DNA of 63,338 nt, taken from contig JAGWHE010000003.1 of assembly GCA_028866945.1 (NCBI GenBank), positions 1-63,338 of the forward strand, in the 5' to 3' direction. The stretch is from Nitrososphaerota archaeon (lineage in GTDB: Archaea > Thermoproteota > Nitrososphaeria > Nitrososphaerales > Gagatemarchaeaceae). Shown here piece by piece: positions 57,931 through 63,338 of this stretch. The notes below the pieces were generated by a model that ran no database searches, was not told the DNA's origin, and saw only the letters and a program-made list of their open reading frames with translations. Each line of letters opens with the position of its first letter. Positions within the stretch are counted from its first letter, which is position 1. The translations under genes and the position numbers were made by a program.

Positions 57931-57940
57931 ACTTATAACC
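57931..57940 (+). promoter_or_regulatory. TATA box of the zinc ferredoxin gene
   Basis: ACTTATAACC ends 30 nt before TTG 57970, giving a very short leader or none. Confidence 0.5.
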
Positions 57941-57969
57941 ACCCGAAGAGGGCGACCTATCGACAGACA

Positions 57970-58398
57970 TTGACCCGCGATGTAGGCTACAAGTCAGCGC
58001 CGATCGACCCGAACTTCCTCTCGAAGCCAGACCAGTTCCCGGTGACGGGAGAGCACAACGGGCACAAGATCAGGGCAGCAGGAGTAAGCAGGATGGACGG
58101 GGAGGCGAAGCCCTACCCGACAGCCAATGGGATCCATGGGAGCCAGGTCGCGGTGGACTGGGAGTCCTGCGTAGCCGACGGGGTCTGCATGGACGTCTGT
58201 CCCGTCTTTGTCTTCGAGTGGTTGCTCAACCCCGGCCAGGCGGGCACGGGCAAGGACAAGGTACTGGAGCAGGGGAGCGAAGAATGGAACGGTTACAGGA
58301 GCGACAAGTCGGAGCCCGTAAGGGAGATGGACTGCATCTTCTGTATGGCGTGCGAGACGAGCTGCCCCACCCAGTCGATCAAGATCACGCAGCCATAG
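57970..58398 (+). CDS. Zinc-containing dicluster ferredoxin
   Basis: A 142-residue ferredoxin of the Sulfolobus zinc-ferredoxin kind. The N-terminal extension has GEHNGHKIRAAGVSRMDG, with His for zinc binding. Cluster I motif is CVADGVCMDVCPVFVFEWLL, and cluster II is CIFCMACETSCP. The spacing supports one 3Fe-4S or 4Fe-4S and one 4Fe-4S cluster. It carries electrons for 2-oxoacid:ferredoxin oxidoreductases and similar enzymes, and may be a partner of the reductase at 27017-28012. The start is TTG 57970. Confidence 0.93.
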   Translation: MTRDVGYKSAPIDPNFLSKPDQFPVTGEHNGHKIRAAGVSRMDGEAKPYPTANGIHGSQVAVDWESCVADGVCMDVCPVFVFEWLLNPGQAGTGKDKVLEQGSEEWNGYRSDKSEPVREMDCIFCMACETSCPTQSIKITQP

Positions 58399-58493
58399 GC
58401 CTACGCGGCTGTCACTTCGGGTCTAGCCCCGACAAGCTGTAGCCACCAGTCAGCAAGCGTTTTATGCCGACTGAAAGCGGTGCCGGCAAGAAC

Positions 58494-58868
58494 ATGGAAG
58501 ACGACACGGACCTCAAGCTCCTGGAGCAGCGCAAGATGGAGGAGCTCAGGAGGAAGCTCAGGGCGACGGCTCAGCCCAAGGTCGAGAAGACCGACAGGCA
58601 GGTCGTGGAGGGCGTGCTGTACGACAGAGGAGACGAGGTCCTGGATGCAGCCTATTCGTTCTACCCGAAGGAGACGGAGAGATTGGTTACGGAGCTGGCG
58701 GGGATGATCAGGGGCGGAAGGCTCACCGAGAAGATAGCCGGCGGGGAGCTGCTCTCGATCTTCCGGCAGCTGGGGATGAGGTTCAGGCTGAAGACGTCGA
58801 TCAGGGTGATGGACCAGGGGAAGCTGGTCGACCTTGGAGAGAAGCTCGCGAGGAAGTACCAGGGTTGA
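58494..58868 (+). CDS. PDCD5/TFAR19 family DNA-binding protein
   Basis: A 124-residue protein. It starts MEDDTDLKLLEQRKMEELRR and continues KPKVE-like ATAQPKVEKTDRQVVEGVLY, then ETERLVTELAGMIRGGRLTE. This is the helical PDCD5 family, small DNA-binding or chaperone-linked proteins in archaea. The ATG at 58494 fits a GTTTTATGCC box at 58459-58468. An upstream in-frame ATG at 58464 lies on that box and is rejected. It overlaps the next gene by 4 nt. Confidence 0.92.
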   Translation: MEDDTDLKLLEQRKMEELRRKLRATAQPKVEKTDRQVVEGVLYDRGDEVLDAAYSFYPKETERLVTELAGMIRGGRLTEKIAGGELLSIFRQLGMRFRLKTSIRVMDQGKLVDLGEKLARKYQG

Positions 58869-59641
58869 GCCACGCGGAAGGGAAGGTTGTGACGGAGCGC
58901 GTCATCGAGGTTCCGAAGGCCAAGGATCCGGTGCTGATCTGCGGCCTGCCGGGGAGCGGATACGTAGGGAAGCTGGCCGCCGATCACCTCGTTAGCTCGA
59001 TGAAGCTGAAGAAAGTGGTGGAGTATTCCAGCGCGACGTTCCCGCCCCAGGTGAGCGTCAAGGAGGACGGGACCGTCGACCCCCCGAAGGCTGAGCTCTA
59101 TTTCGGTCAGGCAAAGGGGAGGGGGGTCTTCGTCTTCACCGCCGACGCCCAGCCGACGACGTCGGAGGGGGAATATGAGCTCTCAGACGCGGTGGTCAAG
59201 TTCGTCAAGAAGTGCGGGGTGAAGGAGGTGTACACCCTCGCGGCCTACATCACGGGGTCTTTCTCTGACACCCCCAAGGTCTACGGCGCGGGGACCTCCA
59301 AGGACATGGCCCACTCACTCGCCGAGAAGGGGGCGAACCTGATGAAGGACGGCGGGATAAGCGGGATGAACGGGCTCCTCACAGGGATAGCGGCTCTGCG
59401 GGGGCTGGAGGGCGCGTGCCTCCTCGGCGAGACGTCCGGGTATGTGGTCGACGCAGGCGCCTCGAAGGCGGTGCTGGAACTCCTGTCGAAGGTGGTGGGG
59501 TTGACCGTGGACACTTCAAAGCTGAAGGAGAAGGCAGAAGAGACCCAGAAGGTAATCAGCCAGTTGCAGGCCATGGCCGAGCAGTCGAGGGAAGCCGCTC
59601 CGCAGTCAGGGCGCGAGCAGCGACCGGCCTACATAGGCTGA
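58865..59641 (+). CDS. PAC2-family protein (proteasome assembly chaperone-like)
   Basis: A 258-residue protein of the archaeal PAC2 family. Visible parts are PVLICGLPGSGYVGKLAADH, VYTLAAYITGSFSDTPKVYG, and GMNGLLTGIAALRGLEGACL. The last 45 residues form a coiled coil (TQKVISQLQAMAEQSREA). Homologues help assemble 20S proteasomes. The start is TTG 58865, overlapping the PDCD5 gene. Two proteasome subunits in the window support the role, though not adjacent. Confidence 0.9.
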   Translation: MSHAEGKVVTERVIEVPKAKDPVLICGLPGSGYVGKLAADHLVSSMKLKKVVEYSSATFPPQVSVKEDGTVDPPKAELYFGQAKGRGVFVFTADAQPTTSEGEYELSDAVVKFVKKCGVKEVYTLAAYITGSFSDTPKVYGAGTSKDMAHSLAEKGANLMKDGGISGMNGLLTGIAALRGLEGACLLGETSGYVVDAGASKAVLELLSKVVGLTVDTSKLKEKAEETQKVISQLQAMAEQSREAAPQSGREQRPAYIG

Positions 59642-59643
59642 CC

Positions 59644-60057
59644 TCAGAACGGGTAGAAGCTGGGGAAAGTCACCCCAAAGAGGGCGACGAGCAGGAAGTC
59701 CAGGACCATCAGTATGATCCATGCCATGACCACTATCCCCAGGGCTCCCAGCCAGCTAGTGTGGAAGGTCCCCCTGAAGACCGCCAGCCAGGCGAGGAAT
59801 CCTAGCAGGAGAGCGATCACCCCGGCCGAGGGTCCGACCACCGCGCCCAGCGCTATGGCGACGACGAAGTAGACGATGTAGTACACCACGACCCCGCCCA
59901 GGGTCGCAGTCATCGCTTCGCCGAAGTGAGCCTGTCCTCCCTTTACCATCTTGCCTGCGAAGTAGACCGGTATGGAGACCACCACCCAGAGGACAAGGAG
60001 GCCCACGACATAGACGAGGACGCCGAGCGGGTCAGCCGGGAAATGTATCGCAGGCAC
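59644..60057 (-). CDS. Four-helix membrane protein of unknown function
   Basis: A 137-residue protein with about four hydrophobic segments: VYVVGLLVLWVVVSIPVYFA, TLGGVVVYYIVYFVVAIALG, AVVGPSAGVIALLLGFLAWL, and GALGIVVMAWIILMVLDFLL. No family is recognised. It is 6 nt downstream of rtcB on the same strand, so it may be co-transcribed. A function in RNA repair is not implied. Confidence 0.75.
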   Translation of the reverse strand: MPAIHFPADPLGVLVYVVGLLVLWVVVSIPVYFAGKMVKGGQAHFGEAMTATLGGVVVYYIVYFVVAIALGAVVGPSAGVIALLLGFLAWLAVFRGTFHTSWLGALGIVVMAWIILMVLDFLLVALFGVTFPSFYPF

Positions 60058-60063
60058 TCAATC

Positions 60064-61521
60064 TCACCCTTTGATGTTCCCCACGGGCCTCAGCGCGACG
60101 ACCTTCTTCGATATGCCGGCCCTGTCCATGGTCTCGACCACCTCAGAGATGTCCTTGTACGCCATGCCCGCCTCCTCGGCAAGCCCGTCCATGGTAGCCG
60201 CCTTGACGTAGATCCCCTTCTCCATCATCCGCTTCTGAAGCTCCGCCCCCCTCACTTCCCTCTTGGCCGCGGTCCGGGACATCGTCCTCCCCGAGCCGTG
60301 GGCAGTCGACCCGAAGGTCTCCTCCATGGCCTTCTGCGTCCCGACTAGCAGATACGACCCGGTCTCCATCGAACCCCCGATTATCACCGGCTGCCCGACC
60401 TCACGGTACGGCGCAGGGATGTCGGGGTGGCCGGGGCCGAAGCTTCTGGTGGCGCCCTTCCTGTGGACGAGGACGTCCGCCCTCGCCCCGTCGTAGGCGT
60501 GGCTCTCCACCTTGGCGACGTTGTGGCACACATCGTAGATCAGGTGCATGTCCATCGCCTCCGCATCCCTGTGGAAGACCTTGGAGAACGCCTCCCTCAC
60601 CTTCTGGACTATGATCTGCCTGTTGGTGAAGGCCATGTTGGCGGCGCAGACCATCGCGCCGTAGTAGTCCTTGCCTTCCTTGGACGAGAAGGGCGCGCAG
60701 GCCAGCTCTCTGTCCCTGACCTCGATGCCGTACTTCTTCATCGCGCCGTCGAAGACCCTCAGATAGTCGCTCCCGATCTGGTGGCCGAAGCCCCTGCTGC
60801 CGCAGTGCACCATCACCATGACCTGGTCGTCCTCCACGATGCCGAAGTTCTTGGCGAGCTTCGTGTCGAAGTGCCTCGCCGGGTCCACGACCTGGATCTC
60901 GAGGTAGTGGTTCCCCGAGCCGAGGGTGCCGAGCTGGTCTATCCCTCTGCTCCGTGCCTGGCGGCTGACCTTGGACGGGTCGGCCCCCTTGATGTATCCC
61001 CCCTCCTCGACGTGTGCCGGGTCGTCCGCCCAGGCGTGGCCGTTCTCGGCGCACCACTTCACCCCGTACTTCATGATCTCGTCGAACTGGGCGTCGCTGA
61101 CCCTCACGAACCCCTTGACCCCGACCCCCGCCGGGACCAGTCGGTAGATGAGGTCCACGAGGTCCTTGATCTTCGGTTTCACCTCCGGGAAGCGGAGGTT
61201 GGTCCTGATGAGCCTCATGCCGCAGTTGATGTCGAACCCGATGCCGCCTGGGGAGATCACCCCCTTCTCAACGTCGAACGCCGCCACTCCCCCTATGGGG
61301 AACCCGTAGCCCCAGTGCGCGTCCGCCATGGCGTAGGCCGACCTCACAATCCCAGGGAGGCAGGCGACGTTCGTGACCTGTTCGATGACACCGGCGTCCA
61401 TCCCTTCCAGGAGCTTGCGGGTGGCGTAGATCTTCGCAGGAACCCTCATCCCCGATTTGTAGGACTCGGGTATCTCCCAGGAGACGTCGGACACCTGCTT
61501 GAAGGAGCTGATCTGTGCCAC
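60064..61521 (-). CDS. rtcB: RNA ligase RtcB
   Basis: A 485-residue RtcB, the tRNA-splicing ligase that joins 2',3'-cyclic phosphate and 5'-OH ends using GTP and Mn2+. Motifs are GGIGFDINCGMRLIRTNLRF (metal Cys), LGSGNHYLEIQVVD, VMVMVHCGSRGFGHQIGSDY, YDVCHNVAKVESH, and SYLLVGTQKAMEETFGSTAH with the guanylylated His in HGSGRTMSR. Archease is encoded 59 nt upstream on the same strand. It is the likely ligase for the tRNA-Lys intron. Confidence 0.97.
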   Translation of the reverse strand: MAQISSFKQVSDVSWEIPESYKSGMRVPAKIYATRKLLEGMDAGVIEQVTNVACLPGIVRSAYAMADAHWGYGFPIGGVAAFDVEKGVISPGGIGFDINCGMRLIRTNLRFPEVKPKIKDLVDLIYRLVPAGVGVKGFVRVSDAQFDEIMKYGVKWCAENGHAWADDPAHVEEGGYIKGADPSKVSRQARSRGIDQLGTLGSGNHYLEIQVVDPARHFDTKLAKNFGIVEDDQVMVMVHCGSRGFGHQIGSDYLRVFDGAMKKYGIEVRDRELACAPFSSKEGKDYYGAMVCAANMAFTNRQIIVQKVREAFSKVFHRDAEAMDMHLIYDVCHNVAKVESHAYDGARADVLVHRKGATRSFGPGHPDIPAPYREVGQPVIIGGSMETGSYLLVGTQKAMEETFGSTAHGSGRTMSRTAAKREVRGAELQKRMMEKGIYVKAATMDGLAEEAGMAYKDISEVVETMDRAGISKKVVALRPVGNIKG

Positions 61522-61580
61522 GCGGAACCCCGATTTCGGCTTGGCCGCCTTCGCCTCTTAAAGCGTTTGGAGCCCGGAGG

Positions 61581-62003
61581 CTAGATGTCGAGGACCACGG
61601 TGGCCCTCCACAATGCCCCTTCGTGCTTCGCCCCGAACATGTGCATTGTGACAGCCTTCACGTCGTTCCTGAGCCCGTGGCGCTCCCTGTCGATGGGCTC
61701 CCCCTTCGCCTCCGCTTTGAGCGACCCCCCGCCTGTGCCGATCTTCACGGAGAACTCCTTGAACAGGAGAGAGTCGACGTCCTTCGCGATGATGAGCTCG
61801 GTCAGGAAGTCGTAGAGGAGCCGGTCAAGGTCGCCGGAGTCGAGAGAGAACTCTCTGTCGACCGTGGCCTTGAGAGTCTTGGGATCCACCATTATGTCGG
61901 TCAGAGCCATGGCGCAGGACTCGAACAGCCCGGCTGCGGTATCCGACTCAGCCTCGAACGCGACGTCTGCCAGGGCGATGTCGGGGAGGAACCTGTAGGT
62001 CAA
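61581..62003 (-). CDS. Archease, RtcB activator
   Basis: A 140-residue archease: MTYRFLPDIALADVAFEAES, then MVDPKTLKATVDREFSLDSG, LDRLLYDFLTELIIAKDVDS, and RNDVKAVTMHMFGAKHEG near the end. Archease speeds guanylylation and turnover of RtcB. The early HTAD-like metal motif reads IALAD, a departure from the common form. It precedes rtcB in the same operon. Confidence 0.92.
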   Translation of the reverse strand: MTYRFLPDIALADVAFEAESDTAAGLFESCAMALTDIMVDPKTLKATVDREFSLDSGDLDRLLYDFLTELIIAKDVDSLLFKEFSVKIGTGGGSLKAEAKGEPIDRERHGLRNDVKAVTMHMFGAKHEGALWRATVVLDI

Positions 62004-62040
62004 GGCTGGCCGCCTCCCGGGTGCGCGGATGGCTCCCTTG

Positions 62041-63252
62041 TCAGGGCGCGCCCTTGCCCGTGATGATGCCCAGCTCCTTCCCCGCGGTCTCGAAGGCCCT
62101 GATGGCGAAGTCGAGGTCGTCCTTCGTGAGTGCCGCGTTCATGATGGTCCTGATCCTCGCCTTCCCCTGGGCCACCATGGGATAGACGATTGGGAGGGCA
62201 AAGACGCCTATCTCGAAGAGCCTGGAGCTGAGCTTCTTCGCCTTGCCGCTTTCTCCGACCATGACCGGGGTGATGGGAGTCTCGCTCTTGCCGATGTCGA
62301 AGCCGAGGTCGCGCATCGCCTTCTTGAAGTACCGAGTGTTGTCCCAGAGCTTCTGGACGTGCTGGGGCTCGTTCTCCAGGACGTCCACGGCAGCCAGGCA
62401 GGCGGCGGCTACCGCAGGCGGATGGGACCCGCTGAGGAGCCAGGTCCTCGACTTGTTGTAGGCGAAGTTGACCAGGTCCCGCGAGCCTGAGACGTGGCCT
62501 CCGACGACCCCGAACGCCTTCGAGAAGGTCCCCATCTCGACCTGGACCTTTTCCCTTGAGAGATTGAAGTGGGAGACGATCCCGCGCCCTCCGCTGCCAA
62601 GGACCCCCTCGCCGTGGGCGTCGTCGACGTAAACCATTGCGCCGTGCTCCGCGCCGACGGCCGCCACCTTGTCGAGCGGGGCGATGTCGCCGTCCATGGA
62701 GAACACCCCGTCGGTGATTATCAGGATGCGCCTGAACGCAGGAGAGGCCCGTTCAGCCTCATCGAGGACCTTGGCCAGGTCGTCGGCGTCGCCGTGCTTG
62801 TACACCTTCCTCTCGGCCGCGGAGAGCCTGACTCCGTCGATGATGCTCCCGTGGTTGAGCTCGTCGCTCACGACCAGGTCCCCCTTGCCGGCGAGCTGTG
62901 GGATCAGCCCGGCGTTGGCTGCGAAGCCGGTCTGGTAGACGAGCGAGGCCTCGGCGCCCTTGAACTTCGCGAGCCGGCGCTCGAGCTCGACGTGGATGTC
63001 CATATTCCCGGCTATGGGCCTTACTGACCCCGAGCCGGCGCCGTGGGACTTCACGGCTTGTATGGCAGCCTCCTTGATCTTCGGGTGGTTGCTGAGGCTG
63101 AGGTAGTTGTTAGAGCAGAACATCAGGACCTTCTTCCCGTCGACGAGGCACCATGGGGTGCTCGGCCCGCCGAGTATCCTCAGCCTCCAGTCGAGCTCCT
63201 GGCGGACCAGGTCGTCGTACTCTTGCCTGAGGAAAGAAGTGGGGTCTCTCAT
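62041..63252 (-). CDS. kbl: Glycine C-acetyltransferase (2-amino-3-ketobutyrate CoA ligase)
   Basis: A 403-residue alpha-oxoamine synthase. It has FCSNNYLSLSNHPKIKEAAI, SVRPIAGNMDIHVELERRLA, VYVDDAHGEGVLGSGGRGIV, and the PLP Lys in EMGTFSKAFGVVGG. It cleaves 2-amino-3-oxobutanoate with CoA to glycine and acetyl-CoA, or runs as a BioF-like synthase. A GTTTAACCCC box (63278-63287) precedes ATG 63252. Kbl normally works with threonine dehydrogenase, which the cut-off upstream gene may encode. Confidence 0.93.
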   Translation of the reverse strand: MRDPTSFLRQEYDDLVRQELDWRLRILGGPSTPWCLVDGKKVLMFCSNNYLSLSNHPKIKEAAIQAVKSHGAGSGSVRPIAGNMDIHVELERRLAKFKGAEASLVYQTGFAANAGLIPQLAGKGDLVVSDELNHGSIIDGVRLSAAERKVYKHGDADDLAKVLDEAERASPAFRRILIITDGVFSMDGDIAPLDKVAAVGAEHGAMVYVDDAHGEGVLGSGGRGIVSHFNLSREKVQVEMGTFSKAFGVVGGHVSGSRDLVNFAYNKSRTWLLSGSHPPAVAAACLAAVDVLENEPQHVQKLWDNTRYFKKAMRDLGFDIGKSETPITPVMVGESGKAKKLSSRLFEIGVFALPIVYPMVAQGKARIRTIMNAALTKDDLDFAIRAFETAGKELGIITGKGAP

Positions 63253-63293
63253 CTTGGAGCCCGCCGCGGGTTCAGGGGTTAAACGCCTTTCGC

Positions 63294-63338
63294 CTAAGGC
63301 GACAGCCTGGCTCTGAGCTTGGTGAGCATGTCGTCCAC
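63294..63338 (-). CDS. C-terminal end of an unidentified protein
   Basis: The minus strand is open from the edge for 14 codons, VDDMLTKLRARLSP, to a TAG at 63294-63296. It is 41 nt upstream of kbl. Too little is visible to name it. Threonine 3-dehydrogenase is a guess from the neighbour only. Confidence 0.4.
   Translation of the reverse strand: MDDMLTKLRARLSP

Noticed and set aside
60427-61584. A 385-codon open frame on plus, antisense to rtcB
   Set aside because: rtcB on minus has all catalytic motifs. The plus translation is low-complexity Val/Asp/Arg/His without a fold signature.
1-63338. CRISPR arrays, IS elements or prophage
   Set aside because: No spaced direct repeats, transposase, cas or phage genes were seen on either strand.

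Overview
The window comes from a GC-rich archaeon. It carries a group II chaperonin (thermosome), two 20S proteasome beta subunits, aCPSF1, Sm-like protein, KEOPS subunits, Hjc, FEN-1, glycerol-1-phosphate dehydrogenase, geranylgeranyl reductase, eS1/eL15/uS15 ribosomal proteins, and a tRNA with a bulge-helix-bulge intron. The gene set (split beta subunits, SepF, Dph5 fused to DUF357, zinc ferredoxin, Metallosphaera-type 3-hydroxybutyryl-CoA dehydrogenase/crotonyl-CoA hydratase) suggests a TACK archaeon, most likely a non-ammonia-oxidising Nitrososphaerota (Thaumarchaeota) relative. That placement is inference. Many genes start with TTG or GTG about 25-35 nt after a TATA-like box, so leaderless transcription looks common.

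Layout. 1-3.5 kb: sufC-sufB-sufD (Fe-S assembly, minus strand), with the same ATAAC-N4-GTTAT palindrome upstream of both sufC and sufB. 3.5-7.4 kb: GAF protein, aquaporin, thermosome, ornithine-cyclodeaminase-like protein. 7.4-9.6 kb: small membrane/zinc protein, DUF371 and a mevalonate-diphosphate-decarboxylase-like GHMP protein lacking the usual catalytic Asp. 9.6-15.3 kb: SDR, HEAT protein, quinone oxidoreductase, Na+/solute symporter with DUF3311 partner, GltD-like oxidoreductase. 15.7-16.7 kb: tRNA-Lys(CTT) with an anticodon-loop intron and an extra D-arm insertion, next to an AT-richer LAGLIDADG endonuclease and a possible remnant of a second one. 16.8-25.3 kb: diphthamide, flavin, translin, Hjc, thioesterase, threonine dehydratase, FEN-1, EF-1beta, geranylgeranyl reductase. 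25.4-27 kb: pth2 and a truD gene broken by an in-frame TAA one codon before its catalytic loop.

27-38 kb: ferredoxin-NADP reductase, eL15, SerA-like dehydrogenase, YchF/YGR210-like GTPase, eS1, SerRS, then a same-strand run Kae1-Bud32-uS15-RecJ-Pcc1-SerRS that joins t6A synthesis to translation. 38-39.4 kb: COG1325 RNA-binding protein, Pop5-like protein, SCP-2. 39.4-46.6 kb: acyl-CoA metabolism (DUF35 protein, two thiolases, acyl-CoA dehydrogenase, bifunctional 3-hydroxyacyl-CoA dehydrogenase/enoyl-CoA hydratase, CoA transferase). 46.8-59.6 kb: two short genes, inactive proteasome beta, RtcA, NadM, aminotransferase, FKBP, G1P dehydrogenase, active proteasome beta with aCPSF1, SepF, PUA, Sm, RpiA, ferredoxin, PDCD5 and PAC2-family genes. 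59.6-63.3 kb: membrane protein, RtcB with archease, and glycine C-acetyltransferase.

RNA processing recurs: an intron-bearing tRNA, an RtcB-archease pair that could ligate its exons, RtcA, aCPSF1, Sm, translin and COG1325. Apart from the homing endonuclease there is no mobile element, CRISPR array or phage gene. No gap between genes exceeds about 300 bases.
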